From NCBI GenBank assembly GCA_038213005.1, contig JBBQTU010000065.1, positions 1-17,906 of the forward strand: a DNA stretch of 17,906 nt, read 5' to 3'. The notes beneath the pieces were generated by a model. That model was not told where the DNA came from and made no database searches. It worked only from the letters and a program-made list of their open reading frames with translations. Origin of the DNA: JBBQTU01 sp038213005 (lineage in GTDB: Bacteria > Planctomycetota > Phycisphaerae > Tepidisphaerales > Tepidisphaeraceae). This document shows, piece after piece, positions 1 to 7,475 of the stretch. The stretch's first letter is position 1. Each line of letters starts with the position of its first letter. The translations under genes and the position numbers were made by a program.

Positions 1-141
1 CAGATTGCAGACTCAAGCTCATCCGTTCCATCCTTCGCGATAATCTGCGAAATCGAGCGGTACTGAGTTTACCCGCCGCGGCGGGCGGGCGGATAGAACG
101 CTTCTGACGGTGGCGGACGGTTCAAACCATTTCCAGCGCAG
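1..141. repeat. Terminal direct repeat, left copy (141 bp)
   Basis: These 141 bases are identical to positions 17766-17906. Read base by base, the match starts at the first base of the window and ends at its last base. An end-to-end overlap of this kind is what a de Bruijn assembler leaves when it closes a circle, and 141 is a common maximum k-mer size. The unit length would then be 17,765 bp. The alternative is a true repeat present twice in the genome. The copy contains the right arm of an inverted repeat, a CCCGCCGCGGCGGG palindrome at about 72-85, and the start of a RAYT relic. Confidence 0.95.
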
Positions 142-508
142 GCAGGCAAGGGGCTGTATGAAGTATTGCGTCATATGGAAGGCAATGCCTGGCGTGCAGA
201 ACTCGCAGAGCGTGCCGAGGATTGGCGATTGCAGCAGTTTGTACAGCGGGCCGCGCCAGGCGGAGGATCGCGTGGAGCTGATGCCATGGCCGGTGCGTCG
301 GCCGCCGGATTGCACCCAGCCGGTGAATGAGCCGATCAAGGCGGCTAAACTGGATCGGTTGCGGCTTTACCTGCAATGGCAGCGGCCATATGGTGATGTG
401 GCACGGACTGCGGACGCGGCTAAGCGGATGGGCCTAGAGTGGACGACGCGCGACTGGGGCCGGCCGAAAGGCAAGCCAGCGGAAGGAGCGGTGAAGCATG
501 GCCAGTAA
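109..508 (+). pseudogene. REP-associated tyrosine transposase (RAYT) relic 1, C-terminal part, frameshifted
   Basis: The frame starting at 115 reads GRFKPFPAQ, then EVLRHMEGNAWRAELAERAEDWR. This matches the second half of Y1-type RAYT transposases, whose usual form is GRFKxFPVQ, a tyrosine-helix region, then NxxRAxLVxRAEDWxWSSL. At position 229 one extra T shifts the frame. The homology then resumes in the next frame as CSSLYSG, PWPVRRPPD, VNEP, RPYGD, MGLEWTTRDWGRPKGK, and ends with TAA at 506-508. The N-terminal half, with the HUH motif, is absent, and stops lie just upstream. RAYTs are linked to dispersed palindromic repeats. This copy cannot encode an active enzyme. The family call comes from remembered motif order, not from an alignment. 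Confidence 0.72.
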
Positions 509-560
509 CGATGGGATGTCCCCTTTGCATTTTTCTTTGCATTGTTTCTTGTTTCACAAG

Positions 561-767
561 GATGAGGACTGGGCCGCCTTTGTGAACGAGCCGCAGACGG
601 CAGGGGAACTGGAAGCATTGCGAAGCAGTGTGAGCCGAGGCTGCCTATTTGGCGAAGACCAGCGGCGCGACGACATGGTTCGCGAGTTAGAATTGGAATC
701 AACGATGCGTGAGCGGGGCCGGCCTTCCCGGCGAACGATGTTGGAAACAGCCCGAATGCCATTGTGA
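561..767 (+). pseudogene. RAYT transposase relic 2, extreme C-terminus
   Basis: From 561 the frame reads DEDWAAFVNEPQT, then LEALRSSVSRGCLFGED and LELESTMRERGRPSRR. This is the usual tail of RAYT proteins (VNxPQTExELxALRxSVxRGxPFGxxxW, then LGLExTLRxRGRPRK). It repeats the same domain part as relic 1 but is diverged from it, so the two are separate insertions or an old duplication. The upstream boundary is sharp: bases 519-560 are AT- and T-rich and look nothing like the family. An ATG at 498 gives an open frame of 89 codons through both parts, but the first 21 residues are not RAYT-like. It is most likely a dead fragment. Confidence 0.68.
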
Positions 768-817
768 GGACGGTGAATGGACGAATCAGTCAAATAGAGT
801 CATCAAATGGAATCGCG

Positions 818-858
818 TCCTCTTTTCCTTCCTTCCCTTTTCCTTCCTTTTCCTTCCC
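818..858. repeat. Polypyrimidine tract, TTTTCCTTCC-type units
   Basis: A 41-base run contains only T and C on the plus strand, built from repeated TTCC and TTTTCC units. It lies about 40 bases beyond the stop codon of the LOG-family gene, so that gene's transcript would carry a purine-only GGAA-rich stretch. Such tracts can slip during replication or form triplexes; no function is evident here. Confidence 0.85.
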
Positions 859-895
859 GCCTCTGGGGCACTGGCCGCTCTGATGGCGAGCCAGA

Positions 896-1708
896 CTACT
901 GCTGCGGCTTGCGGCTGCTCCTGGCGTGCTCGGAATTCGGCCGGGTTGGACGCCGGCCGTAGCGGGTCCCTTCGCCGGTGTTCTCGGCCCTCGATCCGCC
1001 GGCCATCGGTGTCTTGTTACGGTTGTCGCCATTGTTTTCAACCTTTTCGAGGTCGCGGTCGATGGGCGTCCACCATGGGTTCTTCACGCCCTGCTTGACC
1101 AGTTTGGCGGCTTCCTCGGGAGTGTCGGCGAGGCGGAAGATGTCGAGGTCCTCGCCGTCGATGAACTTCTCGGCCAGCGCCTTGCCCATCCAGTCGACCA
1201 GTCCGCTCCAGTAGGCGGAGCCGAAAAGTATGATCGGGACAGGCTTAATCTTCAGCGTCTGCACTAGTGTAAGCGTTTCAAAAAACTCATCGAGCGTGCC
1301 GAACCCGCCAGGGAAGCAGATGAACGCTGAGGCGTACTTCACGAACATTACCTTGCGGACATAGAAGTAATGGAAATCCAGCGAGAGGTTCTGGTACTTG
1401 TTAGTTTCCTGTTCCATCGGGAGCGTGATGTTCAGGCCCACGCTCATCCCCTTGGCCTCAATGGCACCCTTGTTGCCGGCTTCCATGATGCCGGGGCCGC
1501 CTCCAGTGATGACCGAGAAGCCGGACTTGGCCAGCAGGCCGGCCGTGGCTTCGGCGGCCAGATAATATGGGTCTTCCGGGCGGGTGCGGGCGCTGCCGAA
1601 CATGGCGACGGCCCGGCCGACGTTGGACATTGATTCAAAGCCCTCGACAAATTCCGACATGATGCGGAAAATCCGCCACGTATCCTGCTGGTGAATCTCA
1701 AGGGGCAT
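896..1708 (-). CDS. LOG-family protein (TIGR00730 / 'lysine decarboxylase-like' Rossmann fold)
   Basis: The product is 270 aa. Two hallmark motifs are present: GGGPGIMEA at residues 69-77 and PGGFGTLDE at 133-141, with RK at 118-119. Together they form the nucleotide and phosphoribosyl binding site of LOG proteins (the PGGxGTxxE motif). Characterised relatives cleave nucleoside 5'-monophosphates such as cytokinin ribotides or AMP to a free base and ribose 5-phosphate; they are not true lysine decarboxylases. The N-terminal DTWRIFRIMSEFVEGFE is typical of bacterial members. The last 50 or so residues (from about 220) are polar, low-complexity and probably disordered. I chose the ATG at 1708 because homology begins there. 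A GTG at 1756 and an ATG at 1660 are alternatives, and none has a convincing Shine-Dalgarno. The substrate is unknown. Repeat copy A starts 63 bases upstream. Confidence 0.9.
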   Translation of the reverse strand: MPLEIHQQDTWRIFRIMSEFVEGFESMSNVGRAVAMFGSARTRPEDPYYLAAEATAGLLAKSGFSVITGGGPGIMEAGNKGAIEAKGMSVGLNITLPMEQETNKYQNLSLDFHYFYVRKVMFVKYASAFICFPGGFGTLDEFFETLTLVQTLKIKPVPIILFGSAYWSGLVDWMGKALAEKFIDGEDLDIFRLADTPEEAAKLVKQGVKNPWWTPIDRDLEKVENNGDNRNKTPMAGGSRAENTGEGTRYGRRPTRPNSEHARSSRKPQQ

Positions 1709-1771
1709 GGTGCTGCATAGCATGACGGGCCGAGGCGACGAAATCAACCAGCGCACGGGCGCCCTTGGCGT

Positions 1772-1980
1772 GGGGCGTGCCCGTTTTTCCGGGCCCGCGA
1801 TTTCTTAGCCCCAACGGGGCGGCATTCGTAAGTCCAGGGTAAGCGTACTCGCGCAGCCCTGGGTAAGAACCATTCACACTGAATGAGCCCTGAAAGGGCG
1901 ACACCTCTTTCAGCACCGTATTCGCTCCAGCCACGCGCTGACGCGCGACTTGCATCTGCCCCGAAAAACGGGCACGCCCC
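1772..1980. mobile_element. MITE-like repeat with inverted ends, copy A
   Basis: This 209-bp unit matches copy B (15627-15831) along its whole length in the same orientation, with scattered substitutions and small indels. Its ends are inverted repeats: GGGGCGTGCCCGTTTTT at 1772-1788 is the exact complement of 1964-1980. Inside are further hairpins: GCCCC-AAC-GGGGC near 1808-1820, a CCAGGG/CCCTGG pair near 1834-1863, and GCCCT-GAA-AGGGC near 1887-1899. It carries no gene; the open frames crossing it are incidental. The form fits a non-autonomous inverted-repeat element or a structured RNA. It fills the gap between the LOG-family gene and the DUF4118-PAS gene. The rest of that gap, 1981-2170, shows nothing else I can name. 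Confidence 0.75.
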
Positions 1981-2170
1981 CGGCGTGTGCGGTCGGGGAG
2001 AGGCATTCGGGCTCGATCGAGCGAAACCCAAGAACGGCGCAGAATTTGCATGACATTGCGATTTGCCCGGCCGCTCTGTTAAGTGCATTATTCATCGACT
2101 AATATCTCGCTTTCCGTGTTTCTGAAGTGATGGGACGTTTGGCCAAGGCAGTTTCGTCAGGAGCAGTAAC

Positions 2171-2920
2171 GTGATGGGATCAGGACAGCCGAAACACAGT
2201 CAGAGCCGTCTGTCGTATCTGGCGGCGATCCTGGGGGTCGCGGTTGCTACGGCATTGATCTATCAGGTGCCCGTGCTGCGGCAGCGCGGGGCATTCGTTG
2301 TGTACCTGGGCGTCGTCGCCCTGGTCACGTGGTTTGGCGGATGGCGGCCGGGCCTCGTGTCGATCGTTCTGACGTCGGTCATGTGCATGTGGCTGGTTCT
2401 GCCGCCGGCGGATTCAATGATGCTGCAGAGTTGGGAGGACGCGCTGCGACTTGCGGTGTTCGTTCTGGTCGCAGCGCTCATTGCGGGGCTGCACGCATCG
2501 CGAGAGCGGGCGATGGCGCAGACGTGGCAGACCGAGCAGCGCATGGCCTTCGCGCTGGAGTGCGCCGAGATGGGCGTCTGGGACTCCGATCTTACGACCG
2601 GCAGGGTCTGGTGGTCCGATGGAATGGAGAAACTCTTCGGGCGGCCGCCTGGCGAGTTTTCCGGCACCTACGAGGGCTTTATCGCGTACATCCATCCGGA
2701 TGATCAGGATTTTGTGAAGCGGGCCATCACTCGGAGCGGGGAAGGCAGGCAGGACTTCGAGATCGAGCACCGCATCGTCCGCCCCGACGGCGAGACGGCG
2801 TGGATTGTCACCCGCGGGCGGATCGTCCTGGATGAGCACGGCAAACCGCAGCAGATCATCGCGGTGGCGGGGAACGCCCCTCAGCGGAGGAGCGTGGAAG
2901 CCCCGGCCCCGAGCGCCTGA
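2171..2920 (+). CDS. DUF4118-PAS membrane protein, no kinase domain
   Basis: The product is 249 aa. The N-terminal half has about four hydrophobic segments (roughly 15-33, 42-58, 62-78, 90-108) and resembles the DUF4118 membrane module of KdpD-type sensor kinases. A charged linker leads into a PAS_3-type fold at about 125-235. Recognisable PAS features are the W137 and W147/W148 region, the HPDD motif at 175-178, and the RRPDGxxxW-like segment around 202-211. The frame ends 15 residues after the PAS fold, with no histidine kinase, GGDEF or other output domain and no such frame nearby. The start is GTG 2171 or ATG 2174; AGGAG at 2159-2163 supports the GTG. It may be a stand-alone sensor acting through a partner, or a truncated kinase. 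Confidence 0.85.
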   Translation: MMGSGQPKHSQSRLSYLAAILGVAVATALIYQVPVLRQRGAFVVYLGVVALVTWFGGWRPGLVSIVLTSVMCMWLVLPPADSMMLQSWEDALRLAVFVLVAALIAGLHASRERAMAQTWQTEQRMAFALECAEMGVWDSDLTTGRVWWSDGMEKLFGRPPGEFSGTYEGFIAYIHPDDQDFVKRAITRSGEGRQDFEIEHRIVRPDGETAWIVTRGRIVLDEHGKPQQIIAVAGNAPQRRSVEAPAPSA

Positions 2921-2995
2921 GCAACTCGTGGCGTTGGGTGTTCCAATGCCGGTTACTTGCGTATAGAGTACTCCCAACTTTTTAAAGGAGATCCC

Positions 2996-3946
2996 TTGAA
3001 GCAGTTTCGTCTTAATGTTTGTGCCGTCGCGGTGCTGGCCCTTGCTCCCATGACCATGGCGCAGGAGCCCGTTGCGGCTCCGGTGACCGCGCCTGCGACC
3101 GCCCCGGCGGTCGACCCGGCCAAAGTTGTGTTGAAGGTCGGCGATCAGAGCATGACTGCCCAGCAGTACACTGACCTGGTGAACGACGTGCTGCCCGAGC
3201 AGGCCCGCGCCATGGCGCAAGGCCCCAGCAAGCGCATGTTTGCCGAGAAGATTGTGGACATCAAGCTGCTGGCCGGTGAGGCCGCACGCCAAGGCATGGA
3301 GAAGGACCCGAAGATTCAACGGCAGATGGATCTGCTGCGTGAGCAGGTGCTGGCCCAGGCCGTTGTCGAAAAGACACAGAAGTCGGGCGACGAGGTCGCG
3401 CTGAAGAAGTACTACGAGGAGCACAAGGGCGAATTCGAGCAGGCCAAGGCCCGCCACATCCTGATCCGCTCCGCCAACCCGCAGATGCCCGCGGCTGCCG
3501 GCAAGAAGGAACTGACGGATGACGAGGCCAAGAAGAAGGCCGATGACATTTACGCACGCCTGGTGAAGGGCGAGGACTTTGCCGCCATCGCCAAGGCCGA
3601 CTCCGACGATCCCGGTTCGGGCGTTCGTGGTGGAGACCTTGGGTCGTTCGGCAAGGGCAACATGGTTCCCGAGTTCGACACCGCCGTCTTTTCGCAGAAG
3701 ATTGGCGAGGTCGGCAAGCCGGTCAAGACGATGTTCGGCTATCACATCATTCAGGTGCAGGAGCGCAACACCCAGCCCTTCGAGGAAGTGAAGGATCAAC
3801 TGCTGGCCAAGCAGGGCCCCGAGAAGCTTGAGGCTCTGCTGGATTCGCTGAAGAAGTCGCAGAAGGTCGAGATGGACGAGGCGTTCTTCGGCAAGCCGAT
3901 GCCGAAAATGCCGCAGATGCCGCAGATGCAGATGCCGCCCGAGTGA
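2996..3946 (+). CDS. Secreted parvulin-type peptidyl-prolyl isomerase (PpiC/PrsA/SurA-like)
   Basis: The product is 316 aa. I chose the TTG start at 2996 because AAAGGAG lies at 2984-2990, five bases upstream, and it yields a clean signal peptide (MKQFRLNVCAVAVLALAPMTMA, cleaved before QEP). A Pro/Ala/Thr-rich linker follows, then a SurA_N-like helical segment (about 44-145). The rotamase (parvulin) domain spans about 152-257, from ARHILIRS through DDPGSGVRGGDLGSFGKG and MVPEFDTAVF to MFGYHIIQV. The tail (299-316) is rich in Met, Pro and Lys. The family assists folding of exported proteins in the periplasm. The gene is 75 bases downstream of the DUF4118-PAS gene. Its stop codon lies within the first unit of a 14-bp tandem repeat. 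A clear family call; the client proteins are unknown. Confidence 0.93.
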   Translation: MKQFRLNVCAVAVLALAPMTMAQEPVAAPVTAPATAPAVDPAKVVLKVGDQSMTAQQYTDLVNDVLPEQARAMAQGPSKRMFAEKIVDIKLLAGEAARQGMEKDPKIQRQMDLLREQVLAQAVVEKTQKSGDEVALKKYYEEHKGEFEQAKARHILIRSANPQMPAAAGKKELTDDEAKKKADDIYARLVKGEDFAAIAKADSDDPGSGVRGGDLGSFGKGNMVPEFDTAVFSQKIGEVGKPVKTMFGYHIIQVQERNTQPFEEVKDQLLAKQGPEKLEALLDSLKKSQKVEMDEAFFGKPMPKMPQMPQMQMPPE

Positions 3947-4010
3947 TGATCACCGAGTGATGATCACCGAGTGATGACCACCGAGTGATGATCACCGAGT
4001 GATGATCACG
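3941..4010. repeat. Five tandem copies of a 14-bp unit
   Basis: The unit GAGTGATGATCACC starts at 3941, 3955, 3969, 3983 and 3997. The third copy has GACC for GATC and the last ends in G. Each unit contains the odd palindrome GTGAT-G-ATCAC. The first unit provides the last codon (GAG) and the TGA stop of the prolyl isomerase, so changes in copy number would not alter that protein. It may be a simple slippage repeat or an array of protein-binding sites upstream of the GH30 gene. Confidence 0.9.
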
Positions 4011-4030
4011 GGGGGGATGATTCATCGCGG

Positions 4031-4073
4031 GCCGGGTGCTGGCGGGACTGTCTATGCCGGTCCCGCACCCGGC
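4031..4073 (+). terminator. Strong hairpin, likely terminator of the prolyl isomerase gene
   Basis: GCCGGGTGC at 4031-4039 pairs perfectly with GCACCCGGC at 4065-4073. An inner GGGAC/GTCCC pair (4044-4048 with 4060-4064) sits across a small bulge. CTTTTT follows at 4081-4086, a few bases further away than in a textbook intrinsic terminator. The hairpin lies between the isomerase stop and the GH30 Shine-Dalgarno site, so termination or attenuation ahead of GH30 are both possible. Confidence 0.6.
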
Positions 4074-4121
4074 TCGCGTGCTTTTTGGGTTCGTGGTCAG
4101 ACCAACCGAAGGAGAGCGAAG

Positions 4122-5423
4122 ATGGCAGACAGGATCACATGGATTCAATCCACCCCGGACAAGTGCTGGCGCTCAATGAGCGGCGCGAGCACGACCAATG
4201 GCGAGTGCAACCTGAAACTGTCCAGCCTGCGCCATCAGACATGGCAGGGGTTTGGAGGGTGCTTCAACGAAATTGGATGGGATGCCCTGTCGAAGGTCGC
4301 TCCCGACCAGAAGCAGAAGGCCATCGCGGCGCTGTTTGATCCCAAGCACGGCTGCCGTCTGAATTTCGGCCGATTGCCCATCGGCGCGTCGGACTATGCC
4401 CTGGACTGGTATAGCTGCAACGAGACGCCCGGTGACTATGCGATGAAGCATTTCACCATCGATCGCGACCGGAAGTACCTCATTCCGTTCATCAAGGCGG
4501 CGATGGAACTCTGCCCGGACATCCGCCTGTTCGCATCGCCATGGAGTCCGCCGACCTGGATGAAATCCCCCCGGGCCTATAACTACGGCAAACTGGTCTG
4601 GGAGAAGCAGAACCTGCAGGCCTATGCGCAGTACTTCGTCAGGTTTGTGCAGGCGTATGCGAAGCAGGGCATCGGCATCCAGCAGATTCACGTGCAGAAC
4701 GAGCCGACGGCGGACCAGAAGTTTCCTTCATGCCTCTGGAGCGGTGTTGAACTGCGCGACTTCATTCGCGACTACATGGGCCCGACGTTTGAGAAGGCGG
4801 GGCTGGACGCCGAGATCTGGCTGGGCACGATCAACTCCGACGACTACAACGGCTATGCCAATACGGTCCTGTCGGATCCGGCGGCTCGCCAGTACATCCG
4901 GGGCGTTGGCTACCAGTGGGCAGGCAAGCACGCGATCCATCGCACCATTACCAGTCATCCGCAAGTTCCGCTGATGCAGACCGAGAACGAGTGCGGCGAC
5001 GGCAAGAACACGTGGGACTACGCCCACTACATCTTTGACCTGTTCACGCACTACATCATCCATGATGTACGGGCCTATATCTATTGGAACATGGTGCTGC
5101 CCCCTGGCGGCCGCAGCACCTGGGGTTGGTATCAGAACTCGATGATCGTCGCGGATCCGCAGAGCCAGAAAATTCGCTTCATGCCTGAGTTCTACGTGAT
5201 GAAGCATTTTTCTGCGTTCATCGATCCCGGTGCTGTTCGGCTGGGCCTGATGGGGCCGTGGGCCGGCAACGCTGTCTGCTTTGCCAATCCCGATGGGGCG
5301 ATGTCCCTGGTGATCGCCAATCCGTTTGCCGAGAAGATGGCGCTCTGTTTTCAGGGCCCCAAGGGCGTGGTCAAGTGCGAACTGGCCCCGCGGTCGTTTA
5401 GCACGATCCGGCAGATGCTCTAA
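4122..5423 (+). CDS. Glycoside hydrolase family 30 enzyme
   Basis: The product is 433 aa. Start ATG 4122 is preceded by AAGGAG at 4109-4114. The sequence follows the GH30 (clan GH-A) order: QGFGGCFNE at 42-50, RLPIGASDY near 84-92, FASPWSPPTWMKS at 137-149, HVQNEP at 190-195 with the acid/base Glu194, and MQTENE at 285-290 with the nucleophile Glu288. YWNM and PEFYVMKHFS follow, then a short C-terminal beta region. Known GH30 members include glucosylceramidases, beta-1,6-glucanases and xylanases; the NEP/TE pattern and length suit the glucosylceramidase-like subfamilies, but the substrate cannot be fixed from sequence. No signal peptide is visible, so it may be cytoplasmic or exported by another route. 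It converges on sppA, with 25 bases between the stop codons. Confidence 0.92.
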   Translation: MADRITWIQSTPDKCWRSMSGASTTNGECNLKLSSLRHQTWQGFGGCFNEIGWDALSKVAPDQKQKAIAALFDPKHGCRLNFGRLPIGASDYALDWYSCNETPGDYAMKHFTIDRDRKYLIPFIKAAMELCPDIRLFASPWSPPTWMKSPRAYNYGKLVWEKQNLQAYAQYFVRFVQAYAKQGIGIQQIHVQNEPTADQKFPSCLWSGVELRDFIRDYMGPTFEKAGLDAEIWLGTINSDDYNGYANTVLSDPAARQYIRGVGYQWAGKHAIHRTITSHPQVPLMQTENECGDGKNTWDYAHYIFDLFTHYIIHDVRAYIYWNMVLPPGGRSTWGWYQNSMIVADPQSQKIRFMPEFYVMKHFSAFIDPGAVRLGLMGPWAGNAVCFANPDGAMSLVIANPFAEKMALCFQGPKGVVKCELAPRSFSTIRQML

Positions 5424-5448
5424 AAGAGCACGGGCTTCGTCTCGAAGA

Positions 5449-7383
5449 TCATTCGCCCTGGAGCAGCCATGGCGAGATCAGCACCACTGGCCGGTGTGCC
5501 AGGATCTTGCCGATCGCGATCTGACGAAGCATCGCCTTGCGCGCCAGCGGCGGCAGGGCCTGCAATTCGGTGGCCAGCGGCGAAAGCATCGACGGCACGC
5601 CCGTCCTGGTGTCGGCATGCCCGGCCAGGAGATCGGTGAGTGTCCTGGGCGCCGGCAGCATCCGCAGTTCGTATTCGCCTTCCTCCAGATCGACCTTACC
5701 AGCAGCGAATGCAATGGCCTGATCCAGCCCGCCGATGCGGTCGACCATGCCGAGGTCTATGGCCTGGGCGGCCAGGAAGATCCGGCCCTTGGCCACCTGG
5801 TCAATGTCCTTGATCTTGCCGGTGCGGGTGGTCATCACACGCTGGATGAACTGCTGGTAGGTCTGTTTCATCCAATTGGTCAGTAGTTGCTTCTGTCCCG
5901 GCGTGAACGGTTCGTTGGAACTGAAGAGCCCCGCATTCGCCCCGCGACTGAAGGTCTCGGTGGTGATGCCGATCTTGGCATACAGGTCGCGCAGCACCAT
6001 CTTGCCGCCCACCACGCCGATGGAGCCGACGATAGAGGTCGGATCAGCGAAGATCGTGTCGCCGGCCGACGCGATGTAGTAGCCGCCGCTGGCGGCCATT
6101 CCGCCGATGCTGATGACCACCGGCTTCTTCACCGCCACGCGCCGCACGGCCTGCCAGGCGGTCTCGCTGGCCAGGGCGCTGCCACCGGGCGAACTGATGC
6201 GCACGACGATGGCCTTGATGTCATCATCCCGCTCGGCCAGCCGCATGGCTTTGCGGAGATAGCCGTCGCCGGTGCCTTCCTCGGAGAACAAGCTCTCATC
6301 GCCATCGCCTTCAGTGATCACGCCATCGACGTAGACCAGGCCGATGGCCGGGCCTGTCTCTGCCTTGGGTTGCTGATTCAGCATCGCCAGGAGCGAGAAC
6401 GGGTTGGAGAGGTCGATGGCTTCGCGGTCGGTCTCTCCGTAGTGACGGACCAGTTCCACCTGCTGCCCGACTGACTTGCCGATCAGGGCCTTGACCTCGT
6501 CCAGGTCTACCAGGTGATCGACCAGCTTCTGCTCCCTGGCCCGACTCGCCGGGATGATGGCCTCATCAATAAGGCCCTTGACTACCTCGGGTTTCAGATG
6601 TCGCTGCTGGCAGATGGTGAGCACGATCTGGCCGTAAAGCGCGTCGGCGAGTCTGGTCATTTCGCCGCGAAGCTGGTCACTGGCGGCGGTGCGGGTCAGC
6701 GCCTCATCGGCACCTTTGTATTCGCCGATCTGGATGAAGTCGGCCTTCACGCCAATGTTGTCCAGCAATCCCTTTGCGAACATCACCTCCAGCCCAACGC
6801 CCGGCATCATCAGGTCGCCGCCGGGCAGGAGACAGATATCGCTGGCGCCGGTGGCCATCACATAGCCCGTGGTCTCATAGGAGTCGGCGTATACAAACGT
6901 CGGCTTGTGCCGGGCATTGACCTTCGCCAGGGCATCGCGGAGTTCGCCCGCCTGCGACAGTGAGAGTTCTGCGCCGCGAAGCGTGATCAGCACACCGCGT
7001 ATCTCATCATCGTCCGCCGCTTCCTTCAGTCGCTGCACGAGGCTGAGCAGCGTGTCGCTGGATTGCTCGGGAAAGAGAGTGAATGTGGGGGGGCGCTCGG
7101 TCAACTGGTCTTTGAGGTCGAAGTGCGCCACCTTGGCCAGTTTCTGCTTCTCCTGCTTCAGTTGGCGGAGTTGCTCGGCGATTTTCTTGGCGTCCAGCCG
7201 GGCGGTCGCGGTCGCCGGTCCGGTCGTCGCACGAGCCGAGACGCGGGTAGTCGGCCAGGTCGTTGCCCGGGCACTGGCGATCGCCTCTGCGGCGGCGGAT
7301 TCCTTAGGCGCCGCCCAGACGGCTCCTGCCAGAAGCAGTGCGGCCATGGTTCCGACGATTCCGAATCTTCTACTTGTTTTCAT
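5449..7383 (-). CDS. sppA: Signal peptide peptidase SppA (67K type, two-domain)
   Basis: The product is 644 aa, close to the roughly 600 aa of long SppA proteins. Signal peptide: MKTSRRFGIVGTMAALLLAG, ending VWA-AP. An Ala/Thr/Pro-rich stretch (to about 62) and a Lys/Gln-rich helix (65-84) come before the enzyme. Two ClpP-like repeats follow. The first carries IGEYKGADEA with the catalytic Lys223. The second carries ISSPGGSALAS and GGMAASGGYYIAS with the nucleophile Ser432. These match the Ser/Lys dyad of E. coli SppA. The enzyme degrades cleaved signal peptides at the membrane. The frame stays open to 7659, but the upstream residues are low-complexity. I prefer ATG 7383; ATG 7419, behind GGAAG, is an alternative with a longer n-region. 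It is divergent from the small membrane protein at 7476. Confidence 0.93.
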   Translation of the reverse strand: MKTSRRFGIVGTMAALLLAGAVWAAPKESAAAEAIASARATTWPTTRVSARATTGPATATARLDAKKIAEQLRQLKQEKQKLAKVAHFDLKDQLTERPPTFTLFPEQSSDTLLSLVQRLKEAADDDEIRGVLITLRGAELSLSQAGELRDALAKVNARHKPTFVYADSYETTGYVMATGASDICLLPGGDLMMPGVGLEVMFAKGLLDNIGVKADFIQIGEYKGADEALTRTAASDQLRGEMTRLADALYGQIVLTICQQRHLKPEVVKGLIDEAIIPASRAREQKLVDHLVDLDEVKALIGKSVGQQVELVRHYGETDREAIDLSNPFSLLAMLNQQPKAETGPAIGLVYVDGVITEGDGDESLFSEEGTGDGYLRKAMRLAERDDDIKAIVVRISSPGGSALASETAWQAVRRVAVKKPVVISIGGMAASGGYYIASAGDTIFADPTSIVGSIGVVGGKMVLRDLYAKIGITTETFSRGANAGLFSSNEPFTPGQKQLLTNWMKQTYQQFIQRVMTTRTGKIKDIDQVAKGRIFLAAQAIDLGMVDRIGGLDQAIAFAAGKVDLEEGEYELRMLPAPRTLTDLLAGHADTRTGVPSMLSPLATELQALPPLARKAMLRQIAIGKILAHRPVVLISPWLLQGE

Positions 7384-7475
7384 AAATGAGCTCGCGGTGT
7401 TGGGGTCCCCGGTTTTCATCGTCTTCCATTGTGCCCGCGTATGGATGCGGTGACAATGCCCGGCGGAGGACGGCA

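Noticed and set aside
115..141. GGTTCAAACC resembling a tRNA T-arm
   Set aside because: There is no acceptor stem or anticodon arm around it, and the stretch reads as part of the RAYT relic (GRFKPFPAQ).
1698..2051. Frames through repeat copy A that match frames through copy B (15317-15850)
   Set aside because: The shared peptide simply reflects the repeated DNA. More than one frame stays open in both copies, and indels near the ends break the match, so a conserved protein is unlikely.
2414..3799. 461-codon minus-strand frame
   Set aside because: It lies opposite the DUF4118-PAS and prolyl isomerase genes, both of which have recognisable domains and ribosome sites. Its residues show no domain and it is an artefact of high GC content.
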